Shown here piece after piece: positions 15,819-23,490 of a stretch of DNA of 56,474 bases (position 1 is its first letter; every line of letters starts with the position of its first letter). The notes beneath the pieces were generated by a model that made no database searches, had not been told where the DNA came from, and worked only from the letters and a program-made list of their open reading frames with translations. The DNA is from Bryobacterales bacterium (GTDB lineage: Bacteria > Acidobacteriota > Terriglobia > Bryobacterales > Bryobacteraceae), in the NCBI GenBank assembly GCA_016789785.1, contig JAEUQE010000021.1, positions 1 through 56,474 on the forward strand. The letters are read 5' to 3'. The position numbers were made by a program, and so were the translations under genes.

Positions 15819-16355
15819 CTAGCTGTCACCCAGTTTGTAGCGGAATGCCTGCACCGATCCTTTTGCGGCGGTGATGGTGCGCACGAACAGATTCGCATCA
15901 ACACCAGGCTGCTCGACAGCGTCGTTGGGGCCGGGATGCGGGTTGTTGCAGTGAATTGTGCGCGCCGAGTCGTCGTAGGCAACCGCGACGATGATGTGGT
16001 TGCCGCCCTTCACTCTCTTGGAGACCCAAAGCGGTCCGAGGGCCAGTTCCTTGAGGAACGCCTCCGCTCCATCGGAGAGCCCGATGTCGAGCAGGCCAGG
16101 CGCTTGGTTGAACGTCAATCCCGACCATGAGACCAGGCCCAAGGTATTCGCGGCTTTGAAATACTCGGTATCGGGAAGTCCCTTCGCTTTGCAATCCTCC
16201 ACATCGATACTGGCGGCGGCCAAACGGGTGTCGATCTCATCGAGATTGCGCTTCCAGTACTTGAACATCATCCGGTACGACGCCCACCAGCATGTGGCGA
16301 AGTTCGGCTGGCCCATGCCCAATGTCTCCACTTTGTGTCTGATACTTGATGGCAT
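15819..16355 (-). CDS. Papain-like cysteine protease (AvrRpt2/C39-like)
   Basis: A 178-residue protein resembling papain-like proteases of the C39/AvrRpt2 type: GQPNFATCWWASYRMM has the nucleophile region with Cys22, KGGNHIIVAVAYDD has the active histidine near residue 116, and IHCNNPHPG supplies an Asn/Asp after it. I chose ATG 16355 because GGAGA lies 8 bases upstream; longer in-frame starts up to 16493 would overlap the divergent gene at 16474. No signal peptide is visible with this start. Its target is unknown; in effectors and bacteriocin exporters such folds cut proteins, and there is no bacteriocin or secretion gene beside it. It sits alone between the sugar oxidoreductase operon and a divergent aldolase. 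Confidence 0.65.
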   Translation of the reverse strand: MPSSIRHKVETLGMGQPNFATCWWASYRMMFKYWKRNLDEIDTRLAAASIDVEDCKAKGLPDTEYFKAANTLGLVSWSGLTFNQAPGLLDIGLSDGAEAFLKELALGPLWVSKRVKGGNHIIVAVAYDDSARTIHCNNPHPGPNDAVEQPGVDANLFVRTITAAKGSVQAFRYKLGDS

Positions 16356-16473
16356 CTTCTTTCTCCACCAGTAGGGGCGTGATCCTACCGCCGGGTTGAT
16401 CATGGCCAGAAGAATTCCGGACAGGCCGCGTTGTATCATGAGCGGAGCCTGACCATCGATCCTGGGAGTCCAA

Positions 16474-17316
16474 ATGCAACCAATGATGCCCATTCTGATC
16501 TTAGCCGCCGCGTTTGTGATGCCGGCAGCCGCACAGAAGCCACGAATCTACAATACGGTGAAGCAGAAGCTCGCCGAGGGGAAACAAGTGGTCGGCGGCA
16601 CTGTTGCCACCACGGACCCGAACATCTTCTGCGCAATGGCAAGCGCTGGGTTTGACTATCTGTGGATCGAAATGCAGCATTCACCCATCAGCTATCAGGA
16701 TGCGGCCGTGATGATTCGGCACTGCAAGGGAACGCCCGCAATTCCTTTCATTCGCGTGCCTGATGCGACGGAAGGCGATATCCAGAAGGCGGTGGACATG
16801 GGAGCACTTGGCATCATCATCCCGATGGTGGAGAGCGTGGAGAAAGTGCAGAATGCGGTGAAGTTCGCGAAGTATCCACCGACGGGAAAGCGCAGTCAGG
16901 GCGGCGGACAATATGGTGCGATGTGGGGCTCCGACTACCGGGCGACCGCGAATGACAACGTGATGATTGTGGCGATGATCGAATCGCCGGCGGGGGTTGC
17001 GATTGCGGACAAGATCGCGGCTGTGCCTGGAGTGGACGTTGTCTTCGCCGCGTCGACGGACCTCTCAAGCTTCTCCGGCTTGAAGCAGGGCGATCCGAAG
17101 TACGAGGCCCTTGTGAAGAAGATTCATGATGATGTGCTCAAGGCCGGCAAGTATCTGGGCGGCCCCCACGCATGGAAGGACCGCAATGGCTACACATTCT
17201 TCCAAGGCGCTGGCGAGCCCACGCTGATTCGCATGGGAGCGCAGCTTTCGTTGGGAGGCGCACCGGCTCCGGAAACGAAGAAGGGTGTCGCGCCGACCGA
17301 GGGCAACGAAAAGTAG
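16474..17316 (+). CDS. Exported HpcH/HpaI-type aldolase
   Basis: A 280-residue protein: a signal peptide (MQPMMPILILAAAFVMPAAAQ) then an HpcH/HpaI TIM barrel. Landmarks are GFDYLWIEMQHSPIS (family D-x-E-H catalytic dyad, here E-M-Q-H), FIRVPDATEGDIQKAVDMGALGIIIPMVES with the catalytic Arg and metal-site Glu, MIVAMIESPAGV, and VFAASTDLSSFSG with the metal-site Asp. Cytosolic relatives cleave 2-keto-3-deoxy sugar acids or 4-hydroxy-2-oxo acids to pyruvate plus an aldehyde. An exported version is unusual; the altered dyad suggests changed chemistry. GGGAG is 7 bases before ATG 16474. A second, cytosolic member is at 20088-20870. Confidence 0.8.
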   Translation: MQPMMPILILAAAFVMPAAAQKPRIYNTVKQKLAEGKQVVGGTVATTDPNIFCAMASAGFDYLWIEMQHSPISYQDAAVMIRHCKGTPAIPFIRVPDATEGDIQKAVDMGALGIIIPMVESVEKVQNAVKFAKYPPTGKRSQGGGQYGAMWGSDYRATANDNVMIVAMIESPAGVAIADKIAAVPGVDVVFAASTDLSSFSGLKQGDPKYEALVKKIHDDVLKAGKYLGGPHAWKDRNGYTFFQGAGEPTLIRMGAQLSLGGAPAPETKKGVAPTEGNEK

Positions 17317-17320
17317 CCCA

Positions 17321-18916
17321 TCAGCGTTTCGATACGAGATCGCCAAAGTCCGCAAGCAGTCCGTACTTCTGTTGCCATGTTGTGTACATGATGCCAATCG
17401 CGTGCGGAGTGCGGTCGAGCGACTCCAGCCACCCTTTCGGATTCTCCAGAGTGTCCGCATCGTAGTACGCGCCGGCGAATGTGCGGAACCCAAGCCCTGA
17501 GAAGTGCGCGAGGCTCGCATCGCGGCGGGTATGGTACCAACACGCGATCACCATATCCTTGGGGATGTAGTTCCAACTGCCGGTGTAGTCGCCATCCACC
17601 ATGTAGTATTCGTTGCGCGCGTTGTGGTTCGGATCGAACATGTCGGACCAGATGAAGATCTCCGCTTTTGGGTTCTGCTTACGCACGAGGTTGTACGCCC
17701 GTGTCACGTTGTCGCCGAGGATTTGCGCCATCGACAGCTTCCGTTTCTTGCAGGCTTCGCAGTGGCCGCCAATGCGGATCTCATCCATGTTGAAGAAGTA
17801 TCGCTTGGGGGTAAGATGCTTCTCGATCAACGGAATCTGCGCGCCCCAGATCTCGTACAGCTTGTCTTCCGACATGCAGACATTCACTTGATCCCGATAG
17901 ACGGTGGTTCCGTGAAAGTAATCCACGCGCAGGCGGGTGCCTGGCGCGATGCGTGTGTTTTTCATGAGCCGGATCACGGGCATGTCGTGATCCCACTTGA
18001 AGGTGAGATTCGGATCGGAGATTACTTCATAGTCCCTGCCTTCTTCAAAGACGGTGGCGGTTTTTTCATCACGGACAACCACGGGAGTGCCATTGCGCCG
18101 CACAACATTCATCAGGCCAACTTCCTCGACACTCAGCCTGTCCACCCAATAGCGCCCGCTGCCGCGTTCACCGGAGCCGATTTGCAAGGTGACCCGGTCT
18201 GAGAACCAACTGTTGAAGGCGCCCGTGTACTCCTTCCAATCTCCGGTTGCCGGGAGTTCGGGCTCGAATCGGGCCATGTCGCGATTGTTGCCGATGATCG
18301 CGCGAATCGAGAACAGCGTGCGGGGAGCGATGCTTTCGGTCTTCACGCGCATGCGTAGACGATAGCTGCGATAAGGCCGCACACGGATCTCCTTCACCAC
18401 ACGCGCGGGCTTCTTGGACATGTCGAATTCCAGCGCTCCAAGGCCGAGGTCGCCGAGTCCCTCAGGAGAGTCCTGCTGGAACTTCGCTTCGCTGGCTCCT
18501 GCGAGGAACAGTGCGCCACGCACCGGCAAACCAGCGGCAAGGTTTCGATCGTGCGCGAGGATTGCACCTCCATAGCCGGGACCAAAGACAGCCGGGATGA
18601 TCTCCATGCGCAGCGTTTCCGCGATCGTCTTTGCCTTTTGGAGACGCACCGCGTATTCCGGTGGGCGGAGGTCGAACGAGTCGAGGCCACCGGCCAACAG
18701 AATCCCGTTCAGGCCATGTGCCGCGGCAGTGCGGGCGACATTCTCAAAGGCCGTGAGTTGAGCATCCGAATTGAGGGAGTTGCGCACGTAGACCCAACGA
18801 TGCGGATAGATCTTCCCGGGCGTGCGGTTCGTCTCTTGCGATTGGGAAAGTTGTTGCGTCAGGAGCGCGAGAAGTACAGCGGAAAACAGATAAGGAAGGA
18901 ATTTTTTCGAGTGCAT
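17321..18916 (-). CDS. Exported GH20-like glycoside hydrolase with inserted jelly-roll region
   Basis: A 531-residue protein with an N-terminal signal (LPYLFSAVLLALLTQQLSQSQ). A split TIM-barrel-like core is suggested: an N-terminal part (GLNGILLAGGLDSFDLRPPEY), then a beta-rich insert around residues 155-290 (YRSYRLRMRVKTESIAP, then GRYWVDRLSVEEVGL) that resembles a carbohydrate-binding jelly roll, then YFFNMDEIRIGGHCEACKKR with Asp378-Glu379, the Asp-Glu pair expected of GH20 hexosaminidases. A CxxC follows. The same DEI...CxxC pattern occurs in the GH20 at 50432. ATG 18916 is chosen because the longer frame would overlap the M48 gene. Family assignment is tentative; substrate unknown. Confidence 0.6.
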   Translation of the reverse strand: MHSKKFLPYLFSAVLLALLTQQLSQSQETNRTPGKIYPHRWVYVRNSLNSDAQLTAFENVARTAAAHGLNGILLAGGLDSFDLRPPEYAVRLQKAKTIAETLRMEIIPAVFGPGYGGAILAHDRNLAAGLPVRGALFLAGASEAKFQQDSPEGLGDLGLGALEFDMSKKPARVVKEIRVRPYRSYRLRMRVKTESIAPRTLFSIRAIIGNNRDMARFEPELPATGDWKEYTGAFNSWFSDRVTLQIGSGERGSGRYWVDRLSVEEVGLMNVVRRNGTPVVVRDEKTATVFEEGRDYEVISDPNLTFKWDHDMPVIRLMKNTRIAPGTRLRVDYFHGTTVYRDQVNVCMSEDKLYEIWGAQIPLIEKHLTPKRYFFNMDEIRIGGHCEACKKRKLSMAQILGDNVTRAYNLVRKQNPKAEIFIWSDMFDPNHNARNEYYMVDGDYTGSWNYIPKDMVIACWYHTRRDASLAHFSGLGFRTFAGAYYDADTLENPKGWLESLDRTPHAIGIMYTTWQQKYGLLADFGDLVSKR

Positions 18917-18959
18917 AAGCGGTACGATCCGCGGCCAGTATACACCCGGCGGCAATCCA

Positions 18960-20060
18960 TCACTCGGTGCGTAGACGCTCCATGCGGCAGTTTGATTTCG
19001 GCGGCGGCCACTCAATGCCGCTAAGCAGCGTCTTGCGGGAATAGCGCATGGGCTCGGCGAGATTGCGAACTTCGGCGATGCGGTCTTCGGTGAGCGGATG
19101 GCTGGAGAAGTAACGCGCGGCGCGCGGCAACTCCGGAGTTTCCTCGTTCAGCAGTTCCAGCATGCTGACCATGGCCATTGGGTCCACCCCCGCATCGGCG
19201 AGCATGCGCAGTCCTTCGCGGTCCGCACTGAGTTCGTCTGCGCGCTGGTAGGCCAGTGAACCGAGGTTGCTGGCCATCACGGTGATGGCGCCTGTTGGGT
19301 CGCCGGTGAACAAGGCGAATGCGAGCCAGATGGAGAGGCTGCGCACCATTCCCTGCGTGCCATGGCGCTGTACCACATGCTGCATCTCATGCGCGAGCAC
19401 GGCGGCGAGTTGCTCGGGCCGGCGGGTCTTTCGGAGCAAGCCACGGAACACCACCACATAGCCACCCGGAGCGGCGAAGGCGTTCACCATTTCGTCCTCG
19501 ACCACGTAGGCCCGGAAGCGGTACGGTGTCTCGGGTAGCGTGCGTTCAAGACGGTCCACAATGCGGCTCACCGCATCGTCCTGACAGCGATTGGGACGAG
19601 GAGCCATGGTCTCCAGGGATGCCCGGCCGATCTTCTCCTCGACAGAAACCGGAAGCAGAGATGCGAGACGCGCGGTGATCCAGGGAAGTCCCTGCCAGAT
19701 CGCGGCTCCGATGATGAGCACGGTGGCGAAGATCGCCATCCCGATGTGCATGAGGAAATCGCTCGATGTGGAGGGGTTCTCTCCTCTCGCGATGCGGGAG
19801 TTCACGGCGGCGATGGCGGCCACGCTACGCGGATCATCGAGTGTCAGGATCGCGAACGTCTGATCCGCCGACGGCGTAGCGGGCCACTGAAGTTGCAATG
19901 CGGCGCCCCGCCTTGAGGCGCGCACAGACTCGAAAGCCCACCATTGTTGCTCACCTCCTGGCAGCACCACGGCGACCCCATGCGGAGCGGGGATCACTTC
20001 TACCACGACAGTTTCGGCAGAACGGTTGCTGGCGAGAGTTGCTGGAAACGAATTGGACAC
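18960..20060 (-). CDS. M48 family membrane zinc metalloprotease
   Basis: A 366-residue protein with a roughly 120-residue N-terminal region of unknown role, one strong membrane span (MHIGMAIFATVLIIGAAIW) and a C-terminal M48 peptidase. LAAVLAHEMQHVVQRHG carries the HExxH zinc motif and YQRADELSADREGLRML the third ligand, ExxxD. Such enzymes (HtpX, Oma1 and BepA relatives) degrade damaged or misfolded envelope proteins. The N-terminal part is likely cytosolic and could be regulatory. GTG 20060 is the start. The gene lies 43 bases upstream of the GH20-like gene on the same strand and 27 bases after the aldolase stop. Confidence 0.82.
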   Translation of the reverse strand: MSNSFPATLASNRSAETVVVEVIPAPHGVAVVLPGGEQQWWAFESVRASRRGAALQLQWPATPSADQTFAILTLDDPRSVAAIAAVNSRIARGENPSTSSDFLMHIGMAIFATVLIIGAAIWQGLPWITARLASLLPVSVEEKIGRASLETMAPRPNRCQDDAVSRIVDRLERTLPETPYRFRAYVVEDEMVNAFAAPGGYVVVFRGLLRKTRRPEQLAAVLAHEMQHVVQRHGTQGMVRSLSIWLAFALFTGDPTGAITVMASNLGSLAYQRADELSADREGLRMLADAGVDPMAMVSMLELLNEETPELPRAARYFSSHPLTEDRIAEVRNLAEPMRYSRKTLLSGIEWPPPKSNCRMERLRTE

Positions 20061-20087
20061 GCTGCTCTCAGGCTAGCAGGCATTGTC

Positions 20088-20870
20088 CTAGGAACGAATC
20101 GCGACCCCTCCGCATGCCTCAAAGCTGGCTTTCAATCCGTTGACCAGCGCGCCATGATCTCCACCGGCGGTAAACATGCGGCCACCACGATCGAGAACGC
20201 GCTGCGCCTGCGTGGCATTGCCGGACGTGGTGCCCCACCATTTGCCATGCTTGGCGGCAGCTTCCGCGACACGCTGATAGGCGGATTCGATCAGCGGGTG
20301 TTCGAACTGCAGCGGCACGCCGTAGCTGAGCGTGAGATCTCCTGGTCCAACGAAGAGCAAGTCGAATCCTGGAACCGCGGCGATTTCCTCAATCTGCTCG
20401 ACGGCCTCTTTGTCTTCGATCTGCAGCGCAAGAAACACTTCTTCATTGGCATGTTTGATGTGGTCGAGCGTGTTTGCGAAGCCATGGTCGGCATCCGCGC
20501 CGACGCCGTCGAGACCGCGCTTTCCCAAAGGAGGGAATCGCACGTAGTTCACCCACTCCCGCGCTTCGGCAGCACTGCGAATGTGCGGCACCATGATTCC
20601 ATTGGCGCCCGCTTCGAGCATGCGCATGGCGCTATCGTAACCATGCTTGCGGATCCTCACCATCAGGTCCACTCCTGCATGGCGGCACGCCAAGGCGATC
20701 GCATCTACTTTACCGTCCGCAAAGAGCCGGTGTTCGAGATCGAACCACACCACGTCGTATCCGATGCGCCCGATCACTTCCACCAGCCATGGATCGGTGA
20801 CTCGGCTCATGCCCGCCACTTTGACGAAATCACCTGCACGGAGCTTCCTGAGTACTCTGCTATGGACCAT
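20088..20870 (-). CDS. HpcH/HpaI aldolase, likely 2-keto-3-deoxy sugar-acid aldolase
   Basis: A 260-residue cytosolic HpcH/HpaI protein. VVWFDLEHRLFADG has the Asp-x-Glu-His catalytic dyad, GANGIMVPHIRSAAEAREWV and FPPLGKRGLDGVGADADHGF match the 2-dehydro-3-deoxyglucarate aldolase branch, LALQIEDKEAV has the metal Glu and LLFVGPGDLTLSYG the metal Asp. It would split a 2-keto-3-deoxy aldonate or aldarate into pyruvate and an aldehyde. It is divergent from an MFS transporter and a dehydratase of the enolase superfamily, which together make a sugar-acid uptake, dehydration and cleavage route. Start taken at ATG 20870; an upstream frame to 20930 would overlap the MFS gene. Confidence 0.85.
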   Translation of the reverse strand: MVHSRVLRKLRAGDFVKVAGMSRVTDPWLVEVIGRIGYDVVWFDLEHRLFADGKVDAIALACRHAGVDLMVRIRKHGYDSAMRMLEAGANGIMVPHIRSAAEAREWVNYVRFPPLGKRGLDGVGADADHGFANTLDHIKHANEEVFLALQIEDKEAVEQIEEIAAVPGFDLLFVGPGDLTLSYGVPLQFEHPLIESAYQRVAEAAAKHGKWWGTTSGNATQAQRVLDRGGRMFTAGGDHGALVNGLKASFEACGGVAIRS

Positions 20871-20883
20871 AGAGGGAACCGCT

Positions 20884-20896
20884 AGTATGACATACT
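20884..20896. promoter_or_regulatory. Perfect 13-bp palindrome in a 29-bp divergent gap, putative operator
   Basis: AGTATG-A-CATACT is an exact inverted repeat centred between the aldolase start (20870, minus) and the MFS start (20900, plus). Sugar-acid genes are commonly controlled by GntR-type repressors that bind short palindromes of this kind. No GntR regulator is in the window, so the binding protein is unidentified. Confidence 0.5.
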
Positions 20897-20899
20897 GAC

Positions 20900-22165
20900 G
20901 TGAACCGCATGCCAGTTCCCGCCGCGACAACCGAACTTCTCACGAACGGGCAATCCAACAAATGGACGGTGCTTGGCCTGTTGTTCTTCGCCGCGGCGCT
21001 CAACTATGGGGATCGGACTGCGATTACCACGGTGTTTCCGTTGCTGCAGCGCGACCTCGGGATGTCGAATCTCGCGCTTGGAGCGACTGGGACAGCGTTC
21101 CTATGGAGCTACGCCATCGCATCACCGCTTGCGGGTTTTCTTGGTGATCGCATGTCGCGCGCCCGGTTGCTCACGTGGAGTCTCGGGGCGTGGAGCCTGG
21201 TGATGGCGCTCACGCCACTGGTTACCTCGACGTGGCAACTGATTGCGATGCGCGTGCTCCTGGGGGTAGCCGAGGCAGGCTACATTCCCGCCGCAACGGC
21301 ATTGATCGCGGATTATCACGGTCCTGAGACCCGCGCCAAGGCTATCGGTATCCACATCGCCGGATTCTCTGTTGGGATGGTGGGAGGCGGCTGGTTGTCG
21401 GGATTTCTAGGCGATCACTATGGATGGCGTCCGGCGTTCGTGATGCTCGGTGTCAGCGGGCTCGTGCTTACGGCTGTGTGCGCCGCGTGGATGCGCGATG
21501 CGGTGACACCGGACTCTCGCGGATCCGAATCGGCGAGCTTCGGCTCGATTCTTGGTGAACTGACGCGCATTCCCTCATTCTTCCTGTTGACGGCGGAACT
21601 GGTCCTGATGAGTGTCACCAGTTGGATTTTCATCAACTGGCTACCGCTCTACTTCAAGGAAACGTTCTCGCTTTCGCTGGCCATGGCGGGACTCTATGGA
21701 ACGCTGTGGATTCAGGGCGGACGCGTGACGGGATTCCTGATTGGGGGCACACCTTCCGACCGCCTGGCAAAGCGCGATCCGAAGTACCGGATCCTGATGA
21801 TGGCTGCCTGTTATCTGTGCGCGGCGCCGGTGCTACTGGTGTTCGCATACGAGCAGCGACTTGCGTGGATTGCGGCGGCGATTGTGATTTACAGCCTGCT
21901 GATCGCGATGGGTTATGTGAATGCGCAGCCCGTGTTGTGCGAGATCCTTCCGGATCGTGTGCGCTCCACGGCGATCGGGCTGATGAATATGGCCGCGTGC
22001 ACCTCGGGTGGTGTTGGCGTGATCATCGCCGGAGCATTGAAGAGCGACTTCGGCCTTGCACGCTCGTTTGCCAGCCTCAGCCTGATTGTGGGACTCGTAA
22101 CGGTGATGCTGTTCGTTGGCTATCGGACCGTGATTCCGCGGGATCTTGCGAGGCCGGGCCGGTGA
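20900..22165 (+). CDS. MFS transporter, likely anion/sugar-acid symporter
   Basis: A 421-residue protein with 12 predicted spans. ALNYGDRTAITTVFPLLQRDLG in the first span, GFLGDRMSRARLLTWSLGAWS in the loop between spans 2 and 3 (the G-x-x-x-D-R motif) and GVAEAGYIPAATALIADYHGPETRAKAIGIHIAGFSVG match the ACS (anion:cation symporter) branch that carries galactonate, glucarate and similar acids. It overlaps no gene and stands 12 bases before the dehydratase. Start is GTG 20900, with an ATG at 20909 as an alternative. Divergent from the aldolase across a palindrome. Confidence 0.82.
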   Translation: MNRMPVPAATTELLTNGQSNKWTVLGLLFFAAALNYGDRTAITTVFPLLQRDLGMSNLALGATGTAFLWSYAIASPLAGFLGDRMSRARLLTWSLGAWSLVMALTPLVTSTWQLIAMRVLLGVAEAGYIPAATALIADYHGPETRAKAIGIHIAGFSVGMVGGGWLSGFLGDHYGWRPAFVMLGVSGLVLTAVCAAWMRDAVTPDSRGSESASFGSILGELTRIPSFFLLTAELVLMSVTSWIFINWLPLYFKETFSLSLAMAGLYGTLWIQGGRVTGFLIGGTPSDRLAKRDPKYRILMMAACYLCAAPVLLVFAYEQRLAWIAAAIVIYSLLIAMGYVNAQPVLCEILPDRVRSTAIGLMNMAACTSGGVGVIIAGALKSDFGLARSFASLSLIVGLVTVMLFVGYRTVIPRDLARPGR

Positions 22166-22177
22166 TATGCTGCACGA

Positions 22178-23446
22178 ATGACACGGCGGGAATTTTTGGA
22201 CCTTGCGGCATGCCGCTCCGTAGCGGGTCTGGCTGCGCTTACGGGCGCCGAGGGCTTGCTTGCGCAGGCGCGCGAAAAAGCCAAGCCACTGCAGTTGAAG
22301 GTCACCGATCTCAAGACATTCATCGTGAACCGGGGCGGTAACAACGGTTCGAACTACGTCTTCGTGAAGGTGTATACGAACCAGGGAATCACTGGTCTTG
22401 GCGAGGGCTCGGTCACCAGCAAGGAGGCGACCGTCGCCGCGGCGATTGAAGAGCACAAGCGCTACCTGGTGGGCCGCGATCCCGCCGATATCGAGATGCA
22501 CTGGCAGGCGATGTACCGCTGGCCGCGATGGCGCGGCGGCCCGATTCTCAACTCGGCCATCAGTGCCGTTGAGATTGCGCTGTGGGACATTCTTGGGCAG
22601 GCGCTTGGCCAGCCCGTGTGGAAGCTACTTGGAGGCAAGGCGCGCGATCGCGTCCAGATGTATGTGCATGGCGGAGGGAATTCGCCTCAGGCTTATGCGA
22701 AGAGTTTTCTCCAGGCGAAGGAGGAAGGCTGGACCGGTGCGAAGTCAGGTTTCGTGACCACGCAGGGCGACGTGATTGATCCTGTGCGGTCTGTGAGGGA
22801 AGGCATCGCGAACCTGAAGGCTGTGCGTGAAGCTGTTGGCCCGGATTTTCGGATTTGCATCGACCTTCACGGCAAAGCGACTCCAACGATGGCCGTTGAG
22901 TTTTGCAGCCGCGCCGAGGAGTACCGTCCGTTCTTTGTCGAAGAGGCGACGCAACTGGAGGATCTTGACGAACTGGCTTTGCTGCGCAGCAAGACCCGGA
23001 TCCCGCTTGCAACTGGAGAGCGGCTGACGACGAAGTACGGGTTCACGCAAATCTGCCAGCGTCACCTGGTTGACTACGTTCAGCCCGACGTGATTCATTG
23101 CGGCGGAATTCTGGAGATGAAGAAGATCGCGACGATTGCGGAGGCGTACCGGATCGAGTTGTGCCCTCACAATCCTCAAAGTGACGTGAGTACTCTGGCG
23201 TCGCTTCACGTCGATTTTTGCACGCCGAACTTCACGATCCAGGAAATCACGCATCGCGGCAACGAACAATACTGGAGGGACTTGTTTTATGGAGGCGCGA
23301 TTGTGTATGAAAAGGGCTGGGCGCTTCCGCCGGACCGGCCCGGACTGGGCGTCGATCTCGACGAGAAGGTCGCCGCGAAACGGCCCTATCAGCCGCATAC
23401 GCGGCAGCAGTTGCGGTTCCCGGATGGTTCGATTGCGGATCACTGA
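22178..23446 (+). CDS. Mandelate racemase/enolase-superfamily dehydratase with Tat-like signal
   Basis: A 422-residue member of the enolase superfamily. The N-terminal capping domain (LKTFIVNRGGNNGSNYVFVKVYTNQGITGLGEG) precedes a barrel with metal ligands in FRICIDLHGKATPTM (Asp), FFVEEAT (Glu) and PLATGERLTTKYGF (Glu), and a His in CPHNPQSDVSTLASLH, arranged like galactonate or mannonate dehydratases. Such enzymes turn aldonates into 2-keto-3-deoxy acids, matching the nearby aldolase and MFS carrier. The start MTRREFLDLAACRSVAGLAAL is a twin-arginine-like signal ending near LLAQ, so the enzyme may be exported. Whether the acid is galactonate, mannonate or other cannot be settled here. Confidence 0.82.
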   Translation: MTRREFLDLAACRSVAGLAALTGAEGLLAQAREKAKPLQLKVTDLKTFIVNRGGNNGSNYVFVKVYTNQGITGLGEGSVTSKEATVAAAIEEHKRYLVGRDPADIEMHWQAMYRWPRWRGGPILNSAISAVEIALWDILGQALGQPVWKLLGGKARDRVQMYVHGGGNSPQAYAKSFLQAKEEGWTGAKSGFVTTQGDVIDPVRSVREGIANLKAVREAVGPDFRICIDLHGKATPTMAVEFCSRAEEYRPFFVEEATQLEDLDELALLRSKTRIPLATGERLTTKYGFTQICQRHLVDYVQPDVIHCGGILEMKKIATIAEAYRIELCPHNPQSDVSTLASLHVDFCTPNFTIQEITHRGNEQYWRDLFYGGAIVYEKGWALPPDRPGLGVDLDEKVAAKRPYQPHTRQQLRFPDGSIADH

Positions 23447-23490
23447 GTAAGGTGCTTCAGAACTACAATCACCTGCTCTCAGCGGTTAGC

